This document shows positions 1 to 10,400 of a DNA stretch of 64,000 nt, in pieces (positions within the stretch are counted from its first letter, which is position 1; each line of letters opens with the position of its first letter). The position numbers and the translations under genes were made by a program. This stretch comes from Diplonema japonicum (taxonomy: Eukaryota > Euglenozoa > Diplonemea > Diplonemida > Diplonemidae), in assembly GCA_964019335.1 (NCBI GenBank), contig OZ025729.1, positions 372,001 to 436,000 of the forward strand. Direction: 5' to 3'. The notes under the pieces were generated by a model, which searched no databases, was not told the DNA's origin, and was given only the letters and a program-made list of their open reading frames with translations.

Positions 1-119
1 AAAAAAAATGAAGTCAAAGAAAACAAAGAAAAAAAAGAGGGAAAAAAAAAAAACATAAACCCCCATACCCTTCCCCCCCGTGTTTTTTTTAATAGGTTTT
101 TTTACTTTTCTATTTTTAT

Positions 120-600
120 TCCTGCTGAGGAGGGAGGCGTTCGTCACATTTCCATTGAAGAAACAGAGAGCGCTTCATGGAAGTACGCGGTCGATAATCA
201 TGGGGGCGTAAACAAAATATCCAACCGATTGCGAATCTTCCAGAACTGGCGCAAGCACCACATTATATAAGCTTTGGGACTGCCAGGCGCACGGAAACAG
301 CTGATGATGGCGGAGATTACTGGTAACTTGCATAACTCGCACGGAAGACAATGGACTTCAATGTTCACCTGTAGAACAGGCCCTTCGAGAACGGGAAAAT
401 TGCTCAAGCCACGGCACTGAGGTGGTACTACAACACGGTTTGAGGCAACAGTACCTCCCGCGACTGGTCCCGCACGTCATCCAATGGCTCTCTGCCCTTC
501 ACCAGCTGCGTCAGGCACGTTGGATTACTACAACGGCTCCATAAGGGGCTGCTCCTCTCGACTGGTGTTCGCCTCCCCGGCAACCCGCCACATCCTTGAA
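120..600 (+). pseudogene. Possible decayed 3' end of a non-LTR retrotransposon
   Basis: No intact gene is visible. In one plus-strand frame around 400-530 a stretch reads WLSALHQL followed by RWITTT. This resembles the C-terminal region of the two RT proteins in this window (RWLAALRWAEEGTSVSAIEL in the 50-53 kb copy). Stops interrupt the frame on both sides. The match is short and was made by eye, so this is a tentative remnant. The rest of 1-764 is A/T-rich spacer with homopolymer runs. Confidence 0.22.
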
Positions 601-764
601 AGACAGGTTTTATACCTTAGGTACCGAGGGTGAGCGAAGGGCCGAAGGCCACACCACAGCAGAAATGTTCGAACAAGAGATAAGTTTTTTTTTTTACTTT
701 TTTTTTATTTTACAGGTGGAACCTTCAACAAATTCAACTAGGTATAGAGGAAAAAAAAACCACA

Positions 765-2477
765 ATGGTGATGTGTTCCTACATATTGCTCCCAACAGAT
801 GACAACCTAGTGGTGTTCATGAAGAAGCTGCTGCTGACGTGCTTCTCACTGGTCTTTGGGTTTCAAGTTATAGCCATTGTGATGTCAGGCCCGGAGCTGT
901 TCAGATTGATTCACGGTTGTGTGGCACTTTTTTTTTTAATTCAGCTTTTGGTGGAGAAAAGAGTGCGGCCTTTGTTAGTGGAAGCCTTCATGATCTGTGA
1001 AGGCGTTCTCATCATGCATGGTGACTTAGCCACAGCCGTGCAGCCTGATAAAGTCAGAGCGTGGCCGTACTTCGTTCTTTTGATTGATGTGTGCCTTGTG
1101 TTCCGGCTTCCAAAGCGAGTTCCCACCAGTCTCATCGTAATGCTCTTAAGTTGGTTGCTCGTTCTTGCTTTCGAGAACACCTATCGCTTTGGACTTTACG
1201 ACTTCTCTTCTCTCCCTTCGCAGGATGAGCGACGGGAGAAAGTGGACTGTGATGTCCTGCCCTGTAGGATGAAATTAAGCGGCAGCTTGCAGATGCTCGT
1301 AGGACAGGCGATCATTCTTTTGCTAGATTTCTACTTCACCCGCAAGTTTGCAAGAAGCCTCCACTTGGAGCACGACAAGATGAGCGCGGCAATCGCCGCC
1401 ACTGAGGACATCGCGACGTCGCTGTCCCGATTCGACCTCACCTCTGCCGAGGAGATCATCTCAACAGCCTCCCTCCCCGCCCCACTCCATGCCGCATTTA
1501 CCCAGATCCTCAACAACCTCCAAATATATCGTCCCTACCTCCCTCAGTCCTGCCTTCAACAAGACAAACAGTACAGTGATCCTGATTCCCATCCCGACAC
1601 CTCCCTAAGTGATCATGTAACACCCAAAAGGGCTTGCCCGACTTCTTTAACGACATTCGAAAAGAAGCGGTGCACATTGACGGTGACGAACATGCTTGGG
1701 TCACACAAGCAGGCATCGAAAGACATCGCGGCATACCAGGACAGGTACGGACTCTTCATGGGGGAGCTGCTTGCCTGCTTCTCAAGTGCGGCGGGGGTTG
1801 TGGGTGTTGTTCTGGGTGACCATGTGCATGCCTCGTTCAACACAGTGAAGAGGTGTGCCTCCCATGAGAAGTGTGCTGTTCAAAGTGCTGTGTCCCTCTG
1901 TGCAGCACTGGAGAAGGGGGAAATAGCTGTTTCGACAGGTGTGGCGAGCGGGGTAGCCTTCTGCGGCTCTCTTGGGTGCTCGGAACTCATGTCTGTTGCA
2001 ACAATCGGTCCCTGTGCTGTTGCGGCCTCCGCTCTTCAGGAAGTAGCTTCAACAAGAGGAGGCCACAGGGTGGTGTGCAGTGGGAATGTGTACAGCGAAT
2101 TGTCATTCAGCTTCACAATGAGGATCATCTTGGGTAGGGTGCGGGTCGGGGGCACAGAGGCAGTGGATCTGGCATACGAGGTCTTGGAGGCAGAGGGCAG
2201 GGCTACGGCGGAGGCGGAGTGGATGTACCAACTGGAGGAGGGGCCTTGGGACACTTACAACACGGCATCTAAACAGTTCCTTCTTGGGAACAAAACGGAG
2301 GCACTTCGTGTCTTGCAGATCAAGAGGCCCCCCCGCTCTATTCCAGTGGACACAGCAGAGGAACACTTGGAAGAGTTCATTCTTTCTGGTAGTACTGTGC
2401 ATGATTGTGCGATTCTAAATAGGGCTTGTGGTGTTTCTAGTTCTGACCTAGTTCAGTCCGCCTTTCTAGATGGATGA
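765..2477 (+). CDS. Multi-pass membrane protein with C-terminal pseudocyclase domain, copy 1
   Basis: A 570-residue protein. Five or six hydrophobic segments lie between about residues 22 and 192. A helical linker follows (204-260) containing SRFDLTSAEEIISTASLPAP and YRPYLP, like the HAMP/linker before many protist cyclases. Residues about 303-475 have the class III nucleotide-cyclase layout: CTLTVTNMLGS, LGDHVHASF, a glycine-rich TGVASGVAFCGSLG, and TIGPCAVAASALQEVA. The first metal-site Asp is replaced (TNM), and the transition-state Asn and Arg of the usual VNxAxRL helix are absent (AVAASAL), so catalysis is unlikely; only the GD Asp remains. A tail with EWMYQLEE is shared with the receptors at 36 and 55 kb. 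It is the first of three head-to-tail copies. The ATG at 765 gives MVMCSYILLPTD, matching the paralogue starts. It is probably a membrane signalling subunit; the ligand is unknown. Confidence 0.8.
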   Translation: MVMCSYILLPTDDNLVVFMKKLLLTCFSLVFGFQVIAIVMSGPELFRLIHGCVALFFLIQLLVEKRVRPLLVEAFMICEGVLIMHGDLATAVQPDKVRAWPYFVLLIDVCLVFRLPKRVPTSLIVMLLSWLLVLAFENTYRFGLYDFSSLPSQDERREKVDCDVLPCRMKLSGSLQMLVGQAIILLLDFYFTRKFARSLHLEHDKMSAAIAATEDIATSLSRFDLTSAEEIISTASLPAPLHAAFTQILNNLQIYRPYLPQSCLQQDKQYSDPDSHPDTSLSDHVTPKRACPTSLTTFEKKRCTLTVTNMLGSHKQASKDIAAYQDRYGLFMGELLACFSSAAGVVGVVLGDHVHASFNTVKRCASHEKCAVQSAVSLCAALEKGEIAVSTGVASGVAFCGSLGCSELMSVATIGPCAVAASALQEVASTRGGHRVVCSGNVYSELSFSFTMRIILGRVRVGGTEAVDLAYEVLEAEGRATAEAEWMYQLEEGPWDTYNTASKQFLLGNKTEALRVLQIKRPPRSIPVDTAEEHLEEFILSGSTVHDCAILNRACGVSSSDLVQSAFLDG

Positions 2478-2562
2478 ACAGGTTGTGACGATCTGCTTAT
2501 TTGTTTTATTAAAGAAACAGCGTAGCCTGAGCATAGGTTGCAAGGTATGCTTAAAAGAATAA

Positions 2563-2660
2563 CTACTGTAAACCGAATACTGTCGGACGGAAAAAGTCCC
2601 GGACACCAAAAAAAAAACCCGGACAGTTTTCCGTCCGGGAGTTTTTCGTTTTACAGTATT
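2563..2660. repeat. Hairpin-forming repeat (TACTGTAAA ends)
   Basis: The left arm begins ACTGTAAACCGAA and contains GTCGGACGGAAAAAGTCCCGG. The right arm contains CCGTCCGGGAGTTTTTCG and ends TTTTACAGTA. The arms are near-complementary around an A-rich loop. Related sequence occurs in the opposite orientation at 58568-58650, and a fragment lies at 59285-59335, so this is a small dispersed inverted-repeat family. Confidence 0.55.
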
Positions 2661-2807
2661 TATTAAATGAAAATAAAGTTGCATTATTTCGCGTGGTGGC
2701 AGGGGGTTTAACGAGATGGGATCTTACTTCACGAGCGAAGCGAGTGTAGTAGAAATTTCGAGTTAAACGCGCCACGAGTGAAATAATGCACTTATTTTCA
2801 TTTAATA
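2661..2807. repeat. Fold-back (MITE-like) inverted repeat
   Basis: The arm at 2661-2705 (TATTAAATGAAAATAA followed by GCATTATTTC) is complementary to 2764-2807 (GAAATAATGCAC followed by TTATTTTCATTTAATA), with a spacer of about 60 bp. Both arms end in AT-rich sequence. It contains no reading frame. It lies directly after the hairpin repeat, in the spacer between receptor copies 1 and 2. The remaining spacer up to 3372 has short poly-G and poly-C runs and nothing else I recognise. Confidence 0.55.
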
Positions 2808-3372
2808 TGTTGTTTTATTTAATAAGAGCTGAGTTTGAAAGGGTGGGAGGTTACAGGTTACAAGAAGAAATCAAAACTGAGAGGCAGCAAAAAGGTCGGG
2901 TATTACAAGCTGCAAAGGGGGATTTCAAGTTACCAATTCTCGTTAGTTTTACATTAATGTTGATGTCGAGGCTTATCCTGTGCAACAATGGCCTACCCCT
3001 GGAACCATCTGAGATGCATGCATGGTAAATGTGGGGCCCACTTGCAGCAGTTTACCTAAAGGAACAACGGGAAAAAAAAGGGGGGGGAAAGGAGCAACCC
3101 GTGCCATTTTTTCGGCTGTGTAAATTTGACTCATTGCGTGCCAACGCGCCTTCCTATGGAATTACGAGGCCCCCCCCCAAAAAAAAGAAATGGGGTAGGA
3201 TGGTTCTGTCCTCCCGCCTGAAAAGAAGTTTCGTTTCCTGACTAGCGTCTTCGAGACGTGTTCATACCCATCGCCTTAAGCTTTCTTACCATCGTTTTCT
3301 GTGTCCCACCCTTGAAAACCCGGCTCTAATTAAATAAACGAAAAAATAAATAGCTTGTACTTCCACACAAAA

Positions 3373-5091
3373 ATGGTGCGGTGTTCCCCACTTTCCTACA
3401 TATTGCTCCCAACAGATGGCGACCTTGTGGTGTTCATGAAGAAGGTGCTGCTGACGTGCTTCTCACTGGTCATTCTGTTTCAGGCCGTAGCTACTATATT
3501 GAAAGGCGTGGATACGTACAGGATGATTCATGGCAGTGTGTCACTTGTTTTTTTAATTCAGCTTTTGGTGGAGAAAAGAGTGCGGCCTTTGTTAGTGGAA
3601 GCCTTCATGATCTGTGAAGGCATTCTCGTCATCTTCGTTGACTTAGCCACAGCCGTGCAGCCCGATAGGGTCAGAGCGTGGCCGTACTTCGTTCTTTTGA
3701 TTGATTTGTGCCTTGTGTTCCGGCTTCCAAAGCGAGTTCCCACCAGTCTCATCGTAATGCTCTTAAGTTGGTTGCTCGTTCTTGCTTTCGAGAACACCTA
3801 TCGCTTCGGGCTTTACGACTTCTCTTATCTCACTTCGCAGGATGAGCGACGGGAGGACGTGGACTGTGATACCTTGCCCTGTAGGATAAAGTTAAGCGGC
3901 AGCTTGCAGATGCTCGTAGGACAGGCGAACATTCTCTTGCTAGATTTCTACTTCACCCGCAGGTTTGCAAGAAGCCTCCACTTGGAGCACGACAAGATGA
4001 GCGCGGCAATCGCCGCCACTGAGGACATCGCGACGTCGCTGTCCCGATTCGACCTCACCTCTGCCGAGGAGATCATCTCAACAGCCTCCCTCCCCGCCCC
4101 ACTCCATGCCGCATTTACCCAGATCCTCAACAACCTCTACATCTATCGTCCCTACCTCCCTCAGTCCTGCCTTCAACAAGACAAACAGTACAGTGATCCT
4201 GATTCCCATCCCGACACCTCCCTAAGTGATCATGTAACACCCAAAAGGGCTTATCCGACTTCTTTAACGACATTCGAAAAGAAGCGGTGCACATTGACGG
4301 TGACGAACATGCTTGGGTCACACAAGCAGGCATCGAAAGACATCGCGGCATACCAGGACAGGTACGGACTCTTCATGGGGGAGCTGCTTGCCTGCTTCTC
4401 AAGTGCGGCGGGGGTTGTGGGTGTTGTTCTGGGTGACCATGTGCATGCCTCGTTCAACACAGTGAAGAGGTGTGCCTCCCATGAGAAGTGTGCTGTTCAA
4501 GGTGCTGTGTCCCTCTGTGCAGCACTGGAGGGGGAAATAGCTGTTTCGACAGGTGTGGCGAGCGGGGTAGCCTTCTGCGGCTCTCTTGGGTGCTCGGAAC
4601 TCATGTCTGTTGCAACAATCGGTCCCTGTGCTGTTGCGGCCTCCGCTCTTCAGGAAGTAGCTTCAACAAGAGGAGGCCACAGGGTGGTGTGCAGTGGGAA
4701 TGTGTACAGCGAATTGTCATTCAGCTTCACAATGAGGATCATCTTGGGTAGGGTGCGGGTCGGGGGCACAGAGGCAGTGGATCTGGCATACGAGGTCTTG
4801 GAGGCAGAGGGCAGGGCTACGGCGGAGGCGGAGTGGATGTACCAACTGGAGGAGGGGCCTTGGGACACTTACAACACGGCATCTAAACAGTTCCTTCTTG
4901 GGAACAAAACGGAGGCACTTCGTGTCTTGCAGATCAAGAGGCCCCCCCGCTCTATTCCAGTGGACACAGCAGAGGAACACTTGGAAGAGTTCATTCTTTC
5001 TGGTAGTACTGTGCATGATTGTGCGATTCTAAATAGGGCTTGTGGTGTTTCTAGTTCTGACCTAGTTCAGTCCGCCTTTCTAGATGGATGA
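3373..5091 (+). CDS. Multi-pass membrane protein with pseudocyclase domain, copy 2
   Basis: A 572-residue tandem paralogue of the gene at 765. I chose the ATG at 3373 (MVRCSPLSYILLPTD) because copy 3 has the same start; the frame is open back to an ATG at 3355. The order is hydrophobic N-terminal half, linker with YRPYLP, then the cyclase-like domain with the same lost metal Asp and lost Asn/Arg. From the linker to the stop it is almost identical to copy 1. The differences include one missing codon (ALEGE versus ALEKGE) and a few substitutions. In contrast, TM1-TM2 and the short segment after ICEG differ markedly (VIFVD here, LIMHGD in copy 1). The C-terminus ends DLVQSAFLDG, as in copy 1. 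Confidence 0.8.
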   Translation: MVRCSPLSYILLPTDGDLVVFMKKVLLTCFSLVILFQAVATILKGVDTYRMIHGSVSLVFLIQLLVEKRVRPLLVEAFMICEGILVIFVDLATAVQPDRVRAWPYFVLLIDLCLVFRLPKRVPTSLIVMLLSWLLVLAFENTYRFGLYDFSYLTSQDERREDVDCDTLPCRIKLSGSLQMLVGQANILLLDFYFTRRFARSLHLEHDKMSAAIAATEDIATSLSRFDLTSAEEIISTASLPAPLHAAFTQILNNLYIYRPYLPQSCLQQDKQYSDPDSHPDTSLSDHVTPKRAYPTSLTTFEKKRCTLTVTNMLGSHKQASKDIAAYQDRYGLFMGELLACFSSAAGVVGVVLGDHVHASFNTVKRCASHEKCAVQGAVSLCAALEGEIAVSTGVASGVAFCGSLGCSELMSVATIGPCAVAASALQEVASTRGGHRVVCSGNVYSELSFSFTMRIILGRVRVGGTEAVDLAYEVLEAEGRATAEAEWMYQLEEGPWDTYNTASKQFLLGNKTEALRVLQIKRPPRSIPVDTAEEHLEEFILSGSTVHDCAILNRACGVSSSDLVQSAFLDG

Positions 5092-5125
5092 ACAGGTTGT
5101 GACGATATTTTGCCTTTTTTTTATG

Positions 5126-5169
5126 GTGGGCCGTTGCTAACCACTTCGTTTCCTATCATAGCGAATTTC
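5126..5169 (+). repeat. Dispersed ~45-bp repeat R1, copy
   Basis: Contains GGGCCGTTGCTAACCACTTC followed by GTTTCCTATCATAGCGAATTT. Clear copies recur at 39482, 48922 and 53598, with degenerate ones at 39823 and 49437. All are plus strand and mostly sit next to T-tracts. Its origin is unknown. Confidence 0.65.
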
Positions 5170-5324
5170 TTTTTCGAAATTTCTGAAAAACAGCATTCAC
5201 ACCATTTGTTTCGTCTGCGCCGTCCTTGCCGGCCTCCCCGTCATCCTGTTTGGCTTATACACTCCTAAAAGGTGGTTGCAAGGTATGCTTAGAAAGAAAG
5301 TATTGCTTGTACTTCCACACAAAA

Positions 5325-6998
5325 ATGGTGCGGTGTTCCCCACTGTCTTACATATTGCTCCCAACAGATGACGACCTTGTGGTGTTCACGAAGAAGGTGC
5401 TGCTGGTGTGCGTCTCACTGGTTTTTATATTTCAGGCTGTAGCCACTATTTTGACAGGCGTGGAGGTCTTTAGGATGGTTCAAGTCTGCGTGTCACTTGT
5501 TTTTTTAATTCAGCTTTTGGTGGAGAAAAGAGTGCGGCCTTTGTTAGTGGAAGCCTTCATGATTTGTGAAGGCATTCTCGTCATATACACTGACTTAGCC
5601 ACAGCCGTGCAGCCCGATAGGGTCAGAGCGTGGCCGTACTTCGTTCTTTTGATTGATGTGTGCCTTGTGTTCCGGCTTCCAAAGCGAGTTCCCACCAGTC
5701 TCATTGTAATGCTCGTAGGTTGGTTGCTCGTTCTTGCTTTCGAGAACACCTATCGCTTTGGACTTTACGACTTCTCTTCTCTCCCTTCGCAGGATGAGCG
5801 ACGGGAGAAAGTGGACTGTGATGTCCTGCCCTGTAGGATGAAATTAAGCGGCAGCTTGCAGATGCTCGTAGGACAGGCGGTCGTTCTCTTGCTAGATTTC
5901 TACTTCACCCGCAAGTTTGCAAGAAGCCTCCACTTGGAGCACGACAAGATGAGCGCGGCAATCGCCGCCACTGAGGACATCGCGACGTCGCTCTCCCGAT
6001 TCGACCTCACCTCTGCCGAGGAGATCATCTCAACAGCCTCCCTCCCCGCCCCACTCCATGCCGCATTTACCCAGATCCTCAACAACCTCCAAATATATCG
6101 TCCCTACCTCCCTCAGTCCTGCCTTCAGGACAAACAGTACAATAATCCTGATTCCTATCCTGACACCTCCAACCTAAGTGAAGTAAAACCCAAACCATTC
6201 GAAAAGAAGCGGACTTCTTTAACGACATTCGAAAAGAAGCGGTGCACATTGACGGTGACGAACATGCTTGGGTCGCACAAGCAGGCATCAAAAGACATCG
6301 CGGCATACCAGGACAGGTACGGACTCTTCATGGGGGAGCTGCTTGCCTGCTTCTCAAGTGCGGCGGGGGTTGTGGGTGTTGTTCTGGGTGACCATGTGCA
6401 TGCCTCGTTCAACACAGTGAAGAGGTGTGCCTCCCATGAGAAGTGTGCTGTTCAAAGTGCTGTGTCCCTCTGTGCAGCACTGGAGAAGGGGGAAATAGCT
6501 GTTTCGACAGGTGTGGCGAGCGGGGTAGCCTTCTGCGGCTCTCTTGGGTGCTCGGAACTCATGTCTGTTGCAACAATCGGTCCCTGTGCTGTTGCGGCCT
6601 CCGCTCTTCAGGAAGTAGCTTCAACAAGAGGAGGCCACAGGGTGGTGTGCAGTGGGAATGTGTACAGCGAATTGTCATTCAGCTTCACAATGAGGATCAT
6701 CTTGGGTAGGGTGCGGGTCGGGGGCACAGAGGCAGTGGATCTGGCATACGAGGTCTTGGAGGCAGAGGGCAGGGCTACGGCGGAGGCGGAGTGGATGTAC
6801 CAACTGGAGGAAAGGCCTTGGGACACTTACAACACGGCATCTAAACAGTTCCTTCTTGGGAACAAAACGGAGGCACTTCGTGTCTTGCAGATCAAGAGGC
6901 CCCCCCGCCCTATTCCAGTGGACACAGCAGAGAGATGCTTGGAAGATTTCATTCTTTCTGGTAGTACTATACATGATTGTGCGATTCTAAGTAGGTAA
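5325..6998 (+). CDS. Multi-pass membrane protein with pseudocyclase domain, copy 3 (shortened tail)
   Basis: A 557-residue third tandem copy. The ATG at 5325 gives MVRCSPLSYILLPTDD; the frame is open to 5226, but the added residues look like translated spacer. It has the same hydrophobic half, linker and degenerate cyclase-like domain as copies 1 and 2. Two differences stand out. The linker just before the domain carries a FEKKR duplication (PFEKKRTSLTTFEKKRC). The C-terminus stops at AILSR because the segment encoding NRACGVSSSDLVQ is replaced by a shorter sequence containing a TAA, after which the homologous CCTTTCTAGATGGATGAACAG continues untranslated. The TM1-TM2 segment differs again from both neighbours. 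Confidence 0.78.
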   Translation: MVRCSPLSYILLPTDDDLVVFTKKVLLVCVSLVFIFQAVATILTGVEVFRMVQVCVSLVFLIQLLVEKRVRPLLVEAFMICEGILVIYTDLATAVQPDRVRAWPYFVLLIDVCLVFRLPKRVPTSLIVMLVGWLLVLAFENTYRFGLYDFSSLPSQDERREKVDCDVLPCRMKLSGSLQMLVGQAVVLLLDFYFTRKFARSLHLEHDKMSAAIAATEDIATSLSRFDLTSAEEIISTASLPAPLHAAFTQILNNLQIYRPYLPQSCLQDKQYNNPDSYPDTSNLSEVKPKPFEKKRTSLTTFEKKRCTLTVTNMLGSHKQASKDIAAYQDRYGLFMGELLACFSSAAGVVGVVLGDHVHASFNTVKRCASHEKCAVQSAVSLCAALEKGEIAVSTGVASGVAFCGSLGCSELMSVATIGPCAVAASALQEVASTRGGHRVVCSGNVYSELSFSFTMRIILGRVRVGGTEAVDLAYEVLEAEGRATAEAEWMYQLEERPWDTYNTASKQFLLGNKTEALRVLQIKRPPRPIPVDTAERCLEDFILSGSTIHDCAILSR

Positions 6999-7485
6999 GT
7001 CAATATCAGTCCACCTTTCTAGATGGATGAACAGCTAGTACCTTTTATTTTATTTTTTTTTTACAATAGCAGTTGTCACACCATTTGTTTCGTTTTTGTC
7101 AATTTACGCCTTCAGGCGGCTTAGTAGGGGCCAGCTCGCACTTTTTGACCAGAGCGCGGAGGCGCTGCTTTGTAGGAAGTATGACAAGAGGATGTCGTCT
7201 GGCCTGGTCCTCGCGGATGCAGTAGCGAAGGAGGGAGGAATTAGACCCTGTCTGAGGTGTCAGTTTTATTAAATTTCTCCTGTTGAATCTGCTGCGCAGG
7301 TTGCGTTGGGGCAGTGATTACTCGCAGGCACTTAAAACGAGAAGGTGGCCGCTTTATCAATAGTTCTGTCAGTAAATTGCCTGTCAACGTGGCGTTTGTT
7401 TTTGTAAGATGTTGCTATAAAGAAATAATATAAAAGGTCACCTTCTCCCCTCCTCCCTTTTCTCTTCCTCAATGGTAACCTAACA
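6999..7485. other. Intergenic spacer
   Basis: Begins with the untranslated remainder of the copy 3 tail (7000-7035). No other gene or repeat is recognised. A pyrimidine-rich stretch (7440-7470) lies just before the start codon of the channel fusion gene. Confidence 0.5.
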
Positions 7486-10400
7486 ATGAACGACTTCGCA
7501 AAGGACACAGCGCAGGTGGCGGGTATCAAGGTCAGTGCAATGCCGGCTCTGGTGGTCCTAGTTGTCGGAGTACAGGCAGTGGCCTTGGGAATCATGATGG
7601 GAGCAGTAGCAGGTACAGGTGAAGACACCACTATAGACAGCTTCCCAGAGCAGTGGAAACAAGAGATCACAGCGACGAAAATGGCTTCCGAGGCACTGCT
7701 ACAACTTGCGAACACCGACCGCACCAGGTTTTGTACTGGCCCTGGGAAAGCACTAATCGAAGCCTCCCTGCACCAAATGGTTCTACAAGCAGCCCTGTCC
7801 CAAGGGTGCATATTCAAAACAGACCCGGCCACGCCCCAATGGAAATCAGGAGAGCTGTCTGTGACCTTTGACACTGTATACTACACTAAAGGGCTGACGT
7901 CGAACAGTGTCTTCACACATCTTGGAGCAGAATGGAAGTATAAAAAGGAAGAAGGGTTCAAGCCAACGGCAGTGGCCATATTGGTAGTTGGAACCGTGCT
8001 GAGTGGTTTGGTTTTGGATGTGATGCTTGTGATGTTTGTGAAGAAGGGGTTTTTGAAGCCGATAAAGGAACTTACCCAGTATGTAGAGTCTCAACAGGCG
8101 GCAGGGGCTCCGTTTGAAGACACCGTTTTGAATATTGTGGAGTGCAGGGTGTTGGTGGACAAGGTGGTGGAGGTGTGTGCAGACCTGAATGCCGCGTCGA
8201 ATTTTGTTCCCGAGATGCCGACGTTTGTGGAGAATGAGGATCACGATGCGACGTATACATCTGTCAGGTTTTCCGTTGCTGCGCCGACGACGTCACGGAG
8301 AACAACACTGTCCGTTGCACGCGAAGTTTCATCAGCCCAAGCCACCGCGACCGTTATGTGCGTTAAGATTATCTATACCGATTTATACCCACGATTCGTC
8401 ACCGCCTCCGAGGAGTTCCACCGCTTATCGTGCATCATCTTAACCGTCGTTACAGATAAGGTACGTGACACTGCTGGCTGCATTGTCGGTGCTTCTTCCG
8501 ACCAGCTTTTTGCGTACTGGCTCGCGCCCTCTATTTCTCCCTTCCGCATTACTTTATGCATTTCGGAATCCATTGCACGCCGTCAGAACGAACAAATCTC
8601 GGACGACCTCCCAACCGCCTTGACCGGATTCGGTTTATCGTATGGTGATGTAATGTGCTGTACGGTTGGGTCAGAAACGTACCGCGCGCCTGCTGTCATG
8701 GGTCGTGCTGTTGAAGAGGCTGAGATATGTGCAAGGGCGTCGGTGGAGCTCAATTGCAGCCTGTCCATTTCGGAGAAATTTCAGAAGGAGAACCACATCG
8801 ACAATGCCTCGTACCTGATGCTGCCCATTGACTACTACGTGTCCGATACGATCTGCACGAAAATCTATAAGGTGGTTGATCTGGACGAGGCCGGTCACGA
8901 CGCACAGGCTTTGTACGAGCCGTACCAGGCCGCGTTCGCCAGCTATTTGAATTACGACTTCGGGGAGTGCGAGATCTTTCTGAACGACTTTCTAGAATCG
9001 CTTCCGGAGGACATTCTGGGAAACAGGTTGCGGGAGTTAGTACACAGATTGTCATCCATGCCCGAGAGCCAAAATATACGAATGGGGTGCAAACAGTCGG
9101 TTTTGGTACCACTATGCGAAGCAGAATCATACCCAAATGCCGCGCAAGAATCGTCCTTATCAACACTAGGGGAAGAGGTATCTTCCGTCGGCGAAGATTG
9201 CGGATCGGAAATGAGCTCCTCCTTGGCAGCGACGCAGCGGGCAATGAGACATCCGTCTGAGTTTAGTCAGAGTAGCAAGCCGTCCGATTCCGTGAAGAGA
9301 AAGTCGAATAAAAACCCCCTTTCGTCCCTCTTGTCTGACAAGCGGGAGGAGATCGCCCAGCTACGCAGAGGGATAAGGTCCCACATGGACATGTCTTCTG
9401 CGGCAGGAGCCAGGAGCGTACCTGGTTCTAGAAGAGTATCCACGGACGTTGAGAAAAAACCTGCCCCTGTAGTACCGAGAGCGGTATATGTGACAGATGA
9501 GCAGCTGGGACATGAGACAAAACTGAAGGCGAAGGTGAATCGATTGAAATTGTGGAACGCGCTGACACTGATGCTGCTCATATACAACTCATTCGTCGTG
9601 CCTCTCCGGTGGGGTTTCAATTATGTGAACGTTCACCCCGCGATCATCGCCATGAATTTCATATTGGACGTGGCCATTTACTACACAAAGATATTCCTCA
9701 CCAGCACCACGCCGTACGAGGAAGGGACACATTGGGTTGAGGACCCACATCTCATATTCGAGCACTATAGGAAGAACGGATTCTACATGGATGTGGTCGC
9801 ATGTTTCCCGGTCGAACTGCTGGCGCTCTCCTGGGAGGAGTCGAAGCGTAACGCGGTGTTCCTGCCCCACTACCGTTGGAACCGTGTCATCAACATCATC
9901 CACCTCCCGAGCCACTTCAACGATTTCTTCGCGAACTATTTCCCGGGGCTGTCCCCGATTCTGATCCGGATCCAACAGGCGTTGATCTGCATTTTTTTCA
10001 TCGTGCACATCATCTCGTGCACGTTCAATGTGATTCTGACCCACGAAAGGGGTTGGGAAGGCTCTTGGTTCCCATATGAGAACTATGAAGAGAACTCAGG
10101 GCTTTTAAAGTACGTACTGTCCGTCGATTGGTCTGTTCGAACCGTCTCGGGCTACGGGCATCGTCTACCAGCAACGGATATTCAGGTTTTGTACACTACT
10201 GTGGTTTGTGTGGTAGGGTTTGCGTTGTTCGCGACCGTTCTCGCGTACTGTACAACGTTGGTGTCGTCGCTGGGCGCGCAGGAGAACCAATTCCGACAGA
10301 AGGTCGAAGAGATCCGAGATTACTTCCGTCACGCCAAGAACAACTCGGGGATGATGGACGAAATTATATGTTACTACAAATACATATGGAAGACCAACAG

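Noticed and set aside
1510-1734. Open frames on the opposite strand and alternate frames inside the receptor, USP7-like and channel genes
   Set aside because: They repeat in every paralogue as passive shadows of the coding strand, have no independent start context, and disappear where the sense protein diverges.
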